IMG/VR virus record: IMGVR_UViG_3300031754_000006
Location: 1 to 57,992 of that record
Length of the DNA: 57,992 nucleotides
Source of the DNA: a virus
Strand: one strand, 5' to 3'
Of the stretch, positions 38,624 through 47,948 are shown piece after piece. Numbering within the stretch: position 1 is the stretch's first letter; every line of letters starts with the position of its first letter. Position numbers and translations under genes: made by a program. Under the pieces are notes generated by a model. The model saw nothing but the letters and a program-made list of their open reading frames with translations, ran no database searches and was not told the DNA's origin.

Positions 38624-39023
38624 AATGCCGCATGTAGGTTAAAAACGCCAGTATTGCCATCACAATCACCTGCACGACCCCGAAGCCAGCGCCTAGCATC
38701 CAGATGCGCCCGTCTAAATTGGCTTGCTTGGCGATGACGCTGTTGATTGCTGCAGTAAGGGCCGTATGGGTGGTCGCAACGGCTTGGGCATCGGCAAACT
38801 TCATGGCCTGCTCCCGGAGCTGATCTCGGAACTGGTTCATGCCCTCCAGTCTTGCCTCCACCGCCCGTTCAGCCTTATTGATGGCGATCTCATTCGCGTT
38901 GAAACGCTGCTCGATAATCTCACGCACATTCCGATCTTGACTCTCCATGGTGTGACGCAGATCGGAGAGTAGGGCCGTGAGGTAGTCCCGAAGTGGGATA
39001 GCGAAATGCGTGATATCGTCCAC
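38622..39023 (-). CDS. Holin/haemolysin-like membrane protein
   Basis: 133 aa, GTG start with GGGGAGG. A helical domain (TMESQDRNVREIIEQRFNAN, ERAVEARLEGMNQFRDQLRE) ends in one hydrophobic segment at residues about 108-130 (MLGAGFGVVQVIVMAILAFL). A coil with a C-terminal anchor resembles XhlA-type lysis proteins. It is the last gene of the minus arm, next to other small membrane proteins. Confidence 0.55.
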   Translation of the reverse strand: MDDITHFAIPLRDYLTALLSDLRHTMESQDRNVREIIEQRFNANEIAINKAERAVEARLEGMNQFRDQLREQAMKFADAQAVATTHTALTAAINSVIAKQANLDGRIWMLGAGFGVVQVIVMAILAFLTYMRH

Positions 39024-39110
39024 CGCGCGCCTCCCCGGCCATCGCCAATTTCAGTTTACGCCCCGCTTTGTTCCTGACACAACCAGTGCGATAAGCGCAC
39101 CCTAGAATGC

Positions 39111-39212
39111 ATGATCTGGTGGCTTATTGCTGGGGCCATCCTGGTTGTGGGCATGTGGTTCCTTATAGGGCCACCCACTAACCATAAGGGTCCTACTGCT
39201 CGCACTCCCTGA
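39111..39212 (+). CDS. Possible 33-aa single-TM peptide
   Basis: MIWWLIAGAILVVGMWFLIG followed by a short basic tail, on the plus strand in a 169-nt gap between minus-strand membrane genes. It has no good Shine-Dalgarno and overlaps the end of the minus gene by 20 nt. The hydrophobic reading may be chance. Confidence 0.25.
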   Translation: MIWWLIAGAILVVGMWFLIGPPTNHKGPTARTP

Positions 39213-39462
39213 TCTGATCTTTCAGGCAGATCCGGTAAATGTTCCTCCCGGCTGCCTCTAAGCGCTCTTTGTCCTCCTCGCGCTGAGTTTTGATAATATC
39301 CAATTGTGTCCGTAATGGCGCTACCTTCTCTTCCGCCGCCATGGCCGCAATCGATACGATCTCACCCTTCACTGCCAACAGGACCGCTCCTACCCCAGCA
39401 ATGATGAGCAGGAAGCCCCAGACGATACGCCCTGTCTTGTTCAGCGGCCCGGTGTCCGGCAT
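39193..39462 (-). CDS. Single-TM coiled-coil protein, inner-spanin candidate
   Basis: 89 aa. A hydrophobic segment at residues about 13-32 (IVWGFLLIIAGVGAVLLAV) precedes a coiled coil (KVAPLRTQLDIIKTQREEDK) and two Cys near the end. It has the topology of an Rz-type inner-membrane spanin and lies in a group of small membrane proteins. No embedded outer lipoprotein was found. Confidence 0.5.
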   Translation of the reverse strand: MPDTGPLNKTGRIVWGFLLIIAGVGAVLLAVKGEIVSIAAMAAEEKVAPLRTQLDIIKTQREEDKERLEAAGRNIYRICLKDQIRECEQ

Positions 39463-39466
39463 GCCC

Positions 39467-40144
39467 CTACTGTGTCACGCCTGCGATTTTTAGGAGATTC
39501 AGGGACGTGAAAATGTAAGCGTTCTTGCCCGAGTCAAAAACTGTTGTGTCCCCGATGAGCCGGCCCCCGATTCCGAGGTCCAGGTAGCCAGCCAGGATGC
39601 TCACGATGACGCTGAGAGCGCCCCCCTGATCGCCTGGCGTCGTCGCTAGCGAGCCGTAGAGCCCTACCCCGAGCTGAGATAGCCCCGTCCCGTAGACGAG
39701 CACCACGCCCACGCCAGGGTCCACCGCAGCGCTCACCGTGCCTGAGAAGCTAAGCCTCGCCAGGGACATGGTGAGCCCCGGGCAGAGCAAGCCGCCCCCA
39801 ACGGGCACGCAGGTGCTAGTATCGATCGGGACAGGCGGAGTGTCTGCATACTTGCCAGTGGCCGTCTTGGGAGGGGCCTGCAGGTAGTGGTGCTCGATCA
39901 TGACCGGAGCAGCCCGCGCAAGACCTGGCAGCGCACAGAGCAACAGCAGCGGCGCTACCTTGGCGATCGGGGCTGGAACATGGCCATCCTTCGCTGCCGC
40001 TCCCAAGGCCAACACCACCGCAGCCACCACATGCCATGCTGCGCCAGTCTGCCCATTCAGGTACGCTGCAACCTCTACTGCCACAGCGCCAAACAGCCCG
40101 ATAAGCGTAGTGACGATGTTTCCCAGCACTGCCTGCTTAATCAT
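39467..40144 (-). CDS. Membrane protein of the lysis region
   Basis: 225 aa, CTAGGAGGCACC before the ATG. Two N-terminal hydrophobic segments (IVTTLIGLFGAVAVEVAAYL; WHVVAAVVLALGAAA) suggest a holin-like start. A further hydrophobic stretch (KVAPLLLLCALPGLARA) looks like an internal signal peptide with an ARA site, followed by a beta-rich domain with regular Gly/Leu strands. Possibly a fusion of a holin-like and an exported protein. Confidence 0.5.
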   Translation of the reverse strand: MIKQAVLGNIVTTLIGLFGAVAVEVAAYLNGQTGAAWHVVAAVVLALGAAAKDGHVPAPIAKVAPLLLLCALPGLARAAPVMIEHHYLQAPPKTATGKYADTPPVPIDTSTCVPVGGGLLCPGLTMSLARLSFSGTVSAAVDPGVGVVLVYGTGLSQLGVGLYGSLATTPGDQGGALSVIVSILAGYLDLGIGGRLIGDTTVFDSGKNAYIFTSLNLLKIAGVTQ

Positions 40145-40152
40145 GGTGCCTC

Positions 40153-42894
40153 CTAGCCTACGGGTTGACTGTCAGCCTTCAGATTAAACAGTGCCACACG
40201 GACGGCCTGCCCGTAAGGAGTGGGAAGTGTCAGGGCATTATCAGTGAAGAGATCCGGACTCCAGCTCGGGCTAAGTGACCATGCGGTCCAGCCACAGACC
40301 GGATGCAGGCTGCCTAGACTGGGCTCGATAAGCGCCTTGAGTGGCGTAGCCGAAGAGGCATCCCACCATGTCTTAGTCGAATCCGTGGGATTGGTATCGT
40401 CCCCCCACTCGGTCATAAAGATGGCCTGCCCCGAGGCTAGCCCTTGAGTGATCTGCTGCTGATTCGAGGTGAAGGCTTCGTATTGGCTCCGGTACTGATG
40501 CAGCGTATATGCGATATTAGTCCCCGTGAGCGGACTAGCCGTGGCCTCCCCCACCCAAGCACTGAAAAACGGCGGAGGCACCAAGATCACGTTATTAGCA
40601 GTGGCGCGGATGGTATTCACAACGCCTTGAATCACCGGCTTCTGTGCTGCCCAAGAGCCCGGACCTCCTGAAATCCCGTCTACGTCACAGCTCTCATTCC
40701 ACAGCTCGAAAAGGACCTGAGGATCGTTCGCCCACTGGCTTTGCGCCATGAGCGTCCAGAAGGCGGTTAGCCGCGCGCTCATGAGCGGATGGTGCGCCGG
40801 GCCGAAGTCGAAGTTGCAAATGATGACGTAAAGCCCAGCGGCTTTTGCGGCTGTAATAGCCGGATCCATGACCTTCGATTTCCAGTCTTGGAAGTTGGCA
40901 AGGGCCTGGGCTGGCGTGTAATCCGGCGAGTCATACTGCCAGGACACAAGACCATCCACTAGATACTGCTGCCCGTCATCCGTAATAGGCGTAAGCGCCT
41001 GGAGCGGCGTTGTACCGCTCGTCCCAAACTCTCCGATATACAGCCACACGTTGCCGAAGATATCGGTTGAGCTGCCTGCTGCCTGCGTCGGCCCGCCGCT
41101 CCAGCTCGGATTAGTAGGTACAGGGCCCGGGGTAGCAGGAACAGCCGTACACTGGTAAACGTGGCTCCCAGCATTCGGATCCCAGGCTGAGACCACATCC
41201 CCAACGATATAGGCTCCCGGATTCCATGCTTGACCGCGATCGGCTCTCCACTTCCGCTGGATTACCCGGTAGCGATTCCCTCCCGCCGTGGCAATCTCCT
41301 GGGTCGCATAATTCGTGCTCGGTTGCCATGCCGGGAACGCGATCGTATCCGGCATCGCATAAGGCACATTTTCAACGGTATAGAGCCTCGTCGGATCCGT
41401 GCAGGGGAAGCGTTCAAAGCAGAGACGAATAGCCGTTGAATTCCACGGCTGCCCCTGCCCGTCCACTTGAACCGCGCGCTTTACATAGTCCGTAATCGAC
41501 ACCGGCAGATATGTGCCCGGATTGGCCTTATCTCCATACACCATACCCATGCCCTGGCTGGAGACGCCGCGCAGAATTACCCGATTGCCTAACGTATCGT
41601 TCAAGGCACTGCCATTCACGTGCAGCGCGGGGCGCACGCCTGGAGTAGGCGTAGGCGGCGAAGGCACCGGAGGAACAGGAACCGGAGGCGTGGAGCTGGG
41701 TTCCGCGTACCGCCAGACACCAGCCAAATAGCAACCCGCCACGACAACGGCCAGCCCATCCGGCCCGGTAGTAACCGCCGCCTGCTTCCACCCGTTTGTC
41801 ATTCCGGCTGGAGCGGTAACCTTGGTCCAGGCCGTGTCATTGGTGCGGCTAGCAACTTGGAGGCATGGATCTCCAGCCGTGGTGACTGCCGAGCCCATGG
41901 AGGAATACAGGAAAGCAGGGGTTGCAACGACACCGTTGGAGTTGATCGTGGAAACGCGGGTCCAAGTCAGGCCACCATCAGCCGTCTTGAAGATACCTGC
42001 TGCCCCGTTCTTATCGACACCGCCGATCTGAGCCACAAGCGGGCTCTCCCAGGCTAGCTGTGAGCTGCCATGGAAATGCTCAATCGTGGCGACCTGTACC
42101 CACATATTCCCTGAATCAGTGGTGTGCCAGATGCCCTCGGTATTGCCATTCCACTGAGCTACAGTAAGCCAAGTTGACCGACTGCCCGGCACAAAGTAGG
42201 GATAAAGGCTCGTCCCAATCCCGGCCGGCACAGGCACCGTGCGCCACGTCTTGGCACCGTCTAGGCTCTCCGAGATGCCGGGGAATCCGTGCATGCCGCA
42301 CAGGATGTGAGTCGCATCGGCCGGGTCAATGGCGTAGCTATAAACATCGTTTTGGAAATAGCTGTTTCCGCTGGCCGCCAGCGCCGTTGCATTGTTTACC
42401 TTGTAGGCGGCCCATGAAACACCGCCGTCCAGGCTCACGATCGCGCCTACTGCGGCATTCCCAGCCGCAGTAAACAGCATCGGTGGTCCGCTCGGGTTCG
42501 CCGGATTCGTGGCGATGGCAAGTGCCCATGGCTTCCCGGCTGTGACGAGACTACCGCCTGTGCCCGTGTTGATCGGCCCCTGGAAGCTCTGCGCTGTATC
42601 AGTCGATTTCCAGATACCCTGATGCGCTACGCCCATATAGACGTCAGTGGGCCGCGCTGGATCAACCACTAGCGGCAATTCACCGTAATTATCATTTCCG
42701 AATGCTCCCGCCGTGAGGTTAATGCCTGGCGGCGTGACATTAACCCACACTCCCGCCGCAGGCACCGGAATTGGCACCGGGGGAATCGGCGGGGGTGTGG
42801 GAGGCACCGCAGCGGTCACCACCACGCTTGCGGAATAAGTTCCGGGTGTGGCGCCAGGAATTTGGAGATTGACTACTACGGTTGGGTCGGCCAT
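40153..42894 (-). CDS. Tail-spike-like glycosidase: BNR propeller plus GH5-type domain
   Basis: 913 aa. A Pro-rich N-terminus and residues about 50-400 hold Asp-box repeats (SLDGGVSWAAY, SLDGAKTWRTV, TTDSGNMW, TADGGLTWTRV) of a sialidase/sortilin-type propeller. A Pro linker follows. The rest is a (beta/alpha)8-type glycoside hydrolase, family 5-like, with QVLFELWNES (acid/base Glu734) and IFMTEWGDD (nucleophile Glu829). An inserted region with NRYRVIQRKW resembles a small carbohydrate-binding module. Probably degrades a host capsule or exopolysaccharide. Confidence 0.8.
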   Translation of the reverse strand: MADPTVVVNLQIPGATPGTYSASVVVTAAVPPTPPPIPPVPIPVPAAGVWVNVTPPGINLTAGAFGNDNYGELPLVVDPARPTDVYMGVAHQGIWKSTDTAQSFQGPINTGTGGSLVTAGKPWALAIATNPANPSGPPMLFTAAGNAAVGAIVSLDGGVSWAAYKVNNATALAASGNSYFQNDVYSYAIDPADATHILCGMHGFPGISESLDGAKTWRTVPVPAGIGTSLYPYFVPGSRSTWLTVAQWNGNTEGIWHTTDSGNMWVQVATIEHFHGSSQLAWESPLVAQIGGVDKNGAAGIFKTADGGLTWTRVSTINSNGVVATPAFLYSSMGSAVTTAGDPCLQVASRTNDTAWTKVTAPAGMTNGWKQAAVTTGPDGLAVVVAGCYLAGVWRYAEPSSTPPVPVPPVPSPPTPTPGVRPALHVNGSALNDTLGNRVILRGVSSQGMGMVYGDKANPGTYLPVSITDYVKRAVQVDGQGQPWNSTAIRLCFERFPCTDPTRLYTVENVPYAMPDTIAFPAWQPSTNYATQEIATAGGNRYRVIQRKWRADRGQAWNPGAYIVGDVVSAWDPNAGSHVYQCTAVPATPGPVPTNPSWSGGPTQAAGSSTDIFGNVWLYIGEFGTSGTTPLQALTPITDDGQQYLVDGLVSWQYDSPDYTPAQALANFQDWKSKVMDPAITAAKAAGLYVIICNFDFGPAHHPLMSARLTAFWTLMAQSQWANDPQVLFELWNESCDVDGISGGPGSWAAQKPVIQGVVNTIRATANNVILVPPPFFSAWVGEATASPLTGTNIAYTLHQYRSQYEAFTSNQQQITQGLASGQAIFMTEWGDDTNPTDSTKTWWDASSATPLKALIEPSLGSLHPVCGWTAWSLSPSWSPDLFTDNALTLPTPYGQAVRVALFNLKADSQPVG

Positions 42895-42900
42895 AGGGGG

Positions 42901-43719
42901 TTAGGCCCCCTTGGTCTCATATGGCGAGTAGGGCTGTGACAGACGCTGCATATCAGCCACCAGCGCAGCCTGATCGAAGTTAGACGGCGACAGCCCGTTC
43001 GCTCCGATCCAGTTATCGCTCGTCACAACGTAATTAACATTGGTATAGGTCTTCCAAAAGCCCCAGGTCATCCACTGGAGGCCCTGCCAAGTCGTACAGG
43101 CGATCCCCTTCGCCACGTTGTAGCCCACGATAAAGACGCAGTGACCGCCCCAGGAACCGGGGGCACCTTCGCCAACGGGGCCACCAGAAGGCACCGCCCA
43201 CGGCCCATTAAAAGTCTGAAGTTGGGCAGAGACAGGCAGATTGAGGCAACAGATAAAGCCGCCATACATCGTGGTGGCCACCTCCGCCTGCATGCGATCG
43301 GGATCGATATACGCAAACCCGTCGCACTTATTGCCGCCGATTCCGGTATTGAGCCAGTACGAGAGAAGCTGTAGCGGATCGGTACCGAGATCGGTAAGAG
43401 GATTAGTAGGATCATAGCCACCCACCACCTCATAGGCATCCAGGATCGCCGAGTAAGGCAACTCAACCGGATTCTTTGTGAGCGTCGACCACGTGAGCAC
43501 GCCGTTGCCTACAGCAGCCTCGACGCAATCGCCGATCGAGCCCTGTCCCGAGTTGTGATAGTCGGGATAAGTGATCCCGTAGGTATTATCGATCTCGAAT
43601 GGAGGCAGCGGCAGTCCTCCGGGAAGGTTGGTTTTCAGGTACTTAGTAAAATGCGGCACCCTCGGATCGTGGGTGATCGGACGCTTCAGCATCTTCACGG
43701 TGCGGAAATCAAAGGGCAT
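42901..43719 (-). CDS. Papain-like cysteine peptidase domain protein
   Basis: 272 aa, AGGATAAATCC upstream. HNSGQGSIGDCVEAAVGNG holds Gln59 and Cys65 with the six-residue spacing of the C1 family, and GSWGGHCVFIVGYN holds His193. The usual Asn-Ser-Trp-Gly is replaced by TWQGLQWMTWGFW, so the Asn is missing and activity is uncertain. It may process a virion protein, act on host surface protein, or be a non-catalytic relative. Confidence 0.6.
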   Translation of the reverse strand: MPFDFRTVKMLKRPITHDPRVPHFTKYLKTNLPGGLPLPPFEIDNTYGITYPDYHNSGQGSIGDCVEAAVGNGVLTWSTLTKNPVELPYSAILDAYEVVGGYDPTNPLTDLGTDPLQLLSYWLNTGIGGNKCDGFAYIDPDRMQAEVATTMYGGFICCLNLPVSAQLQTFNGPWAVPSGGPVGEGAPGSWGGHCVFIVGYNVAKGIACTTWQGLQWMTWGFWKTYTNVNYVVTSDNWIGANGLSPSNFDQAALVADMQRLSQPYSPYETKGA

Positions 43720-43728
43720 GGATTTATC

Positions 43729-44055
43729 CTAAAGAGACACAACCGGGTTGAATGAAGCTACCGCCGCAGGGAGCGCTACAAAGAACTGAATATGATTCGT
43801 AACCGTGCCGTTGACCCCAGGCCCGGCGATATCGACCCTGCATGGCCCTGCAACTCCCAGCACTGTCACTGTCGCAGAAAGGCCATCGCCCGCCGCCACC
43901 ACAGACATCACGGTAGGCTGAGTCACGGACCAGACCGGCGCTTGCGTGGGCGTAGCTGCTCCACCGCCAGGGCCAACCGGATTTAAGTTAATGACAAACG
44001 GCGCCTGAGTTGTAGTGATAATGACCGGTGCATTAGTAGTCTGCGTTAATGCCAT
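43729..44055 (-). CDS. Ig-like beta-sandwich protein
   Basis: 108 aa, GAGGG upstream. PVWSVTQPTVMSVVAAGDGL followed by SATVTVLGVAGPCRVDIAG is the pattern of bacterial Ig-like domains on phage surfaces. The N-terminal part is Thr/Pro-rich. Located among the fibres; likely a head or tail decoration. Confidence 0.6.
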   Translation of the reverse strand: MALTQTTNAPVIITTTQAPFVINLNPVGPGGGAATPTQAPVWSVTQPTVMSVVAAGDGLSATVTVLGVAGPCRVDIAGPGVNGTVTNHIQFFVALPAAVASFNPVVSL

Positions 44056-44064
44056 AAGGGCCCT

Positions 44065-45078
44065 CTAGGCCACATAGGTAAGCACTACGATCCCGTCTGA
44101 ACCGGCTTTCCCTGCTCCGCCGGCTGCTCCATTGCCACCGCCGGCACCACCGCCACCGCCGCCACCGCCACCGCCACCGCCGACGCCGCCTGTTCCAACA
44201 CCGACGCTTGAAGCGCCTGCAATGCCATTGCCTCCCGAATTACCCCCGTTGCCTCCCTTATTGCCGCGCCCGGCATTAGCAGCAGGGACGCTGCTTGTCA
44301 GGTCAACTTGATAAATCTGCGGAATCGATGCAGTACCTCCAGGGGAACCCGCCCCACCGCCGCCCTGCGTGCTTGAATTTCCGTTCCCGCCGTTACCAGA
44401 GGCCCCTACAAGACGAGTGCCCGTACCAAACGCCCACCCCGCTAACGCTTCGTCCGCATTAGCTGTTGTGCCGCTCCCGTTACCACCAGCCGTTGTGCCC
44501 CCACCACCACCAGCGACAGAAGCTGTAACTGTTGCGGTATCCTGCATATCGTAGGCTGGCGGCAATGCGACCGTCGCTGCGGCTGCTGCTCCACCAACAC
44601 CAGCCGAGCCTACTGCCCCAGCCGTCCCCAAGAGGCCCCCTGCTCCGCCAATGCCACCGGTCTGGCTCGCATTCGTACCGGCAGCAGCAATCACGTTGAC
44701 GCTATCGCTCGCGCCAACGATAGACGAAACACCACCAGCACTTCCTGCGGTACCATTAGCCCCCGCCGCACCATTGGCCCCGCCCGCACCACCCGCTCCC
44801 ACCGTAATGGTATAGCTATTGCCAGGCGTAACATTCAAAATACACATGCGTGCGGCGACCGATTGGCCAGCAGAACCACCTGACCCCCCCCCGCCACCTC
44901 CGCCGGCCGCTGCAGCCCCAGCACCGCCTCCCGCGCCACCACCGCCCCCGCCAGCACCAGGACGGATCGTAGCGTGTACCGTAGTAATTCCTCCAGGTGC
45001 CACCCACGTATAAGGTGAACCTGAGGGAATAAATACCTGCCGTGTCAACGTCGGAGTAGGAGCGAAAAGCGGAGCCAT
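44065..45078 (-). CDS. Glycine-rich tail protein
   Basis: 337 aa, of which a large part is Gly (runs such as GAGGGGGGAGGGAG). It starts with a beta-type domain (TRQVFIPSGSPYTWVAPGGI), keeps regular GxGG stretches suited to polyglycine-II packing, and ends DGIVVLTYVA. This is the Gly-rich domain plan seen in phage adhesins. Its start overlaps the repeat-fibre stop. Confidence 0.7.
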   Translation of the reverse strand: MAPLFAPTPTLTRQVFIPSGSPYTWVAPGGITTVHATIRPGAGGGGGGAGGGAGAAAAGGGGGGGSGGSAGQSVAARMCILNVTPGNSYTITVGAGGAGGANGAAGANGTAGSAGGVSSIVGASDSVNVIAAAGTNASQTGGIGGAGGLLGTAGAVGSAGVGGAAAAATVALPPAYDMQDTATVTASVAGGGGGTTAGGNGSGTTANADEALAGWAFGTGTRLVGASGNGGNGNSSTQGGGGAGSPGGTASIPQIYQVDLTSSVPAANAGRGNKGGNGGNSGGNGIAGASSVGVGTGGVGGGGGGGGGGGGAGGGNGAAGGAGKAGSDGIVVLTYVA

Positions 45079-47225
45079 TATGTAAACTCCGTTACGATCG
45101 CATTGCCATTGGCGGCCACCCAGATCGCGTTTATGGCCCCCGTATAGCCGAAGGGCACCTCATAATAGGAGGGCACCGCTCCAGCTGCATTCATGGCCAC
45201 CGTATAGGCCGAGCTAGACGCTGTAGCTCCCATGTTAATATAGGCAATCGACGTGGAACTATTAATGATTGTAGCCCCCTTGCGCGCCGTATTGGAGGCC
45301 AGGATCGCTGTACTAGAAGTGGCGGCAGCCGTGCTCGTAACCGTGCCCGTCGGAGCCCGAATATTGCGAACCCGCAGATAACCGGCCAAATCGACCGAGA
45401 CCAAAACCTGATCGCCTTCGGTATCGGTAGGGTCGGCGGCATTCGCAAGCGCCGGGATCACTCCCACCTGCGTTGCAGCTGGCGCCGCGTTATTATTTGT
45501 CAGGTTGCCAGCCACTGTACGAGTACCAGTCCCGCTATTGGCTGTCACCGTTCCGGTGACTGTAATCGTGGCAGCCGATGCATCGACCCGAAGCGCTCCA
45601 CCTGTAGTCAGTGAGAGCGGCGAAGTCTGGGCAGTCGTATATGTCGGGGCTGCCGTGGTCACAGCGCCGAGCGTAAGGCCACCGCTCTGCCCAGACGTTG
45701 TAGACCCCTGCGCTACCTGTAGCCCAGTGACCGAGGCATTGAGCGCCAAGCTACCCGATGTGCCGATATTGGCTGTGACCGTGCCCGATACTGGCTGCGT
45801 CGTACCGGATGCATCAGTACGCAGAGCCCCCGCCGTTGTCAGTGATAGGGGACTGCTCTGCGCAGTCGTATAGGTGGGCGCAGCCGTTGTGACTGCACCC
45901 AGGACGAGATCACCCTTCTGCCCTGAAGTAGTTGAGCCTTGCGCGATCTGGAGGCCCGTCACGCTGGCATCAAGCGCCAGAGAACCCGATGTCCCTATAT
46001 TAGCAGTGACAGTCCCGCTAACGGGCTGCGTACTGCCTGAGGCATCCGTACGTAATGCCCCCGCAGTCGTAAGGCTTAGAGGCGATGTCTGCGCGGTGGT
46101 GTAAGTTGGTGCAGCGGTAGTCACCGCCCCCTGAATAAGGGGCCCCGTCTCGCCTGAAGTTGTCGATCCCTGGGCGCTGTTGAGTTTGGCGACAGTCGCA
46201 TCTAAGGCAAGCGTGCCTGCCGTACCGATATTCGCCGTCACTGTCCCAGACACAGGCTGCGTCGATGCCGAAGCATCCGTACGCAACGCGCCTGCCGTGG
46301 TGAGAGACAAGGGCGATGTCTGAGCCGTGGTATACGTCGGCGCAGCCGTAGTAACCGCACCCTGCACCAACGGGCCAGTTTCACCTGACGTCGTGGATCC
46401 TTGTGCGCTATTCAGCTTTGCAACCGTCGCGTCCAGCGCCAAGGAACCCGACGTCCCGATATTCGCCGTGACCGTGCCAGATGTGACAGTCACTGCCGGG
46501 CTGTTGGTGACAATGGTGCGCGTATTCCCTGAAAGATCCAGGGAGCTAAGCACCATATCCCCTTCTGTGTAGGTCGGGGCAGCCGCATTAGCGATACCGA
46601 CCAAGGCACCGATGTTATTCGTGCCCGGAGCTGCGGCGTTGTTAGTCTTATTGCCAGTAACGACTCCGCCGCCGCCACCTCCGCCCGACGTGCGCAGGTT
46701 GCCAGCGAGATCCGTAGACAACAGGACCTGATCGCCCTCCGTATACGTAGGAGCTGCCGCATTCGCAATCGCAGGCAGGACACCTAGGTTATTATTACTC
46801 GGAGCGGCGTTGTTATTGGTTAGCGTGCCAGTGACCGCCCCACCACCCCCACCGCCTCCGCTGCCAGGCAGCATGGATGCTGCTGCGGTGGCCACAATGA
46901 ACCCTTGCGCCGTGCCGCTCGTATAAGCAGAAACACGGACCCTGACTTGCTGCACCCCACCCATCACGCTGATACCAATCTCAGTCGCGGAGTTGGGGTT
47001 CGTCAGGATCAGCGATGACGATTGAGTGCCTGTGACATCGATAAACTTAGTTGCTACCCAGGTAGTACCATTGTCGATCGAGGTCTCGGGCGTCAGTGTC
47101 GCAGCGAGCGTGCCGGCAGCAAGATGGAATCCGCAGCCATATCGGCCAGCCAGGATGATATTGACAGTGGCATTAGCAGCCCCGAGGATTCCAGTTGCAC
47201 CGATGAGATTATTGTCGGAGTACAT
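45078..47225 (-). CDS. Tail fibre with 77-residue tandem repeats
   Basis: 715 aa. An N-terminal beta domain (residues about 1-120) is followed by Gly-rich hinges and paired TYTEGDQVLLSTDLAGNLRT units. Then come four tandem 77-residue repeats, each with GTVTANIGTSGSLALDA, AQGSTTSG, GAVTTAAPTYTTAQ and PLSLTTAGALRTDAS. The repeats are nearly identical as protein but much less so as DNA. The C-terminal domain is beta-rich (AYTVAMNAAGAVPSYYEVPF). Confidence 0.78.
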   Translation of the reverse strand: MYSDNNLIGATGILGAANATVNIILAGRYGCGFHLAAGTLAATLTPETSIDNGTTWVATKFIDVTGTQSSSLILTNPNSATEIGISVMGGVQQVRVRVSAYTSGTAQGFIVATAAASMLPGSGGGGGGGAVTGTLTNNNAAPSNNNLGVLPAIANAAAPTYTEGDQVLLSTDLAGNLRTSGGGGGGGVVTGNKTNNAAAPGTNNIGALVGIANAAAPTYTEGDMVLSSLDLSGNTRTIVTNSPAVTVTSGTVTANIGTSGSLALDATVAKLNSAQGSTTSGETGPLVQGAVTTAAPTYTTAQTSPLSLTTAGALRTDASASTQPVSGTVTANIGTAGTLALDATVAKLNSAQGSTTSGETGPLIQGAVTTAAPTYTTAQTSPLSLTTAGALRTDASGSTQPVSGTVTANIGTSGSLALDASVTGLQIAQGSTTSGQKGDLVLGAVTTAAPTYTTAQSSPLSLTTAGALRTDASGTTQPVSGTVTANIGTSGSLALNASVTGLQVAQGSTTSGQSGGLTLGAVTTAAPTYTTAQTSPLSLTTGGALRVDASAATITVTGTVTANSGTGTRTVAGNLTNNNAAPAATQVGVIPALANAADPTDTEGDQVLVSVDLAGYLRVRNIRAPTGTVTSTAAATSSTAILASNTARKGATIINSSTSIAYINMGATASSSAYTVAMNAAGAVPSYYEVPFGYTGAINAIWVAANGNAIVTEFT
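45560..46490. repeat. Four 231-bp coding tandem repeats
   Basis: Encodes the 77-residue fibre repeats. The same phrase recurs at about 231-bp steps (for example near 45775, 46006 and 46237). Third positions differ widely between copies, which should limit recombination between them. Confidence 0.75.
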
Positions 47226-47228
47226 GTA

Positions 47229-47924
47229 TTAGCCCCGACGCCCGAAAGCGCCCTTTCGCATCATGCGCTTGCGGCCCAAGTAATCCGCTAGGCCGCCTTC
47301 TGCGAAGCGCGAGCCCTCTGGGACGCCCTCCTCATAGTTGTAGTTGTCGCTTTCGGTAGACGGATGCACCTCACGTCCCCTAGGCGCCTCGCTCTGCCAA
47401 CCACGATGTACCATGCGCTCTGTCCTGCGCATGCCATCGTTTGCATACCGGCGCTCTTCCTCGAATTCCGGGCGGTCGTCGGCGTCGTCATAACCCCGCT
47501 CACCACGAATCGGGATCGGCGGATCGTCTACCGTGCCGCCGTAAGCGTAATTACTCGCCTGCTGCTCGGGCGGAGGCGGGCGAGGCTGCTTATCTTCATC
47601 GTCAGTGGTCACCCGAGGGCGGTCACGTCGCAGACTAGCAGTCGCGTTTTCGTAATAGTCCTGGTTACGCTCTTGGCGTTCTGACTCGTGCCGCTCTTCG
47701 GGTGATGTTCCGGAGCTGTCTACCTCACCACCATCCGCATAATGGTGCATCCCGCAGCCTGGGCAACGCACCACGCCTCCCATGGCCTTATGATCCACCT
47801 TTTCAGGAAGATCCATTCCCTTAGAAGCGCGGTCGAATTCATGAACCGTATCCGCCGAGATACCCGCACGTCGGGCAGCAGGCGAATGGAAGAAGCGCCG
47901 TTGGGCATCTGAGTGGAATGGCAC
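47229..47924 (-). CDS. Charged virion-region protein with GG-type motifs
   Basis: 231 aa. Opens MPFHSDAQRRFFHSPAARRA, a common start of small phage proteins. CPGCGMHHYADGGEV has a Cys pair. YADGGEV, YAYGGTV and FAEGGLA are copies of the motif shared with other virion proteins. The rest is highly charged and likely disordered. Next to the ejection-protein genes; role unknown. Confidence 0.55.
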   Translation of the reverse strand: MPFHSDAQRRFFHSPAARRAGISADTVHEFDRASKGMDLPEKVDHKAMGGVVRCPGCGMHHYADGGEVDSSGTSPEERHESERQERNQDYYENATASLRRDRPRVTTDDEDKQPRPPPPEQQASNYAYGGTVDDPPIPIRGERGYDDADDRPEFEEERRYANDGMRRTERMVHRGWQSEAPRGREVHPSTESDNYNYEEGVPEGSRFAEGGLADYLGRKRMMRKGAFGRRG

Positions 47925-47948
47925 GATATTGCTCCTACTTATAGGGGT

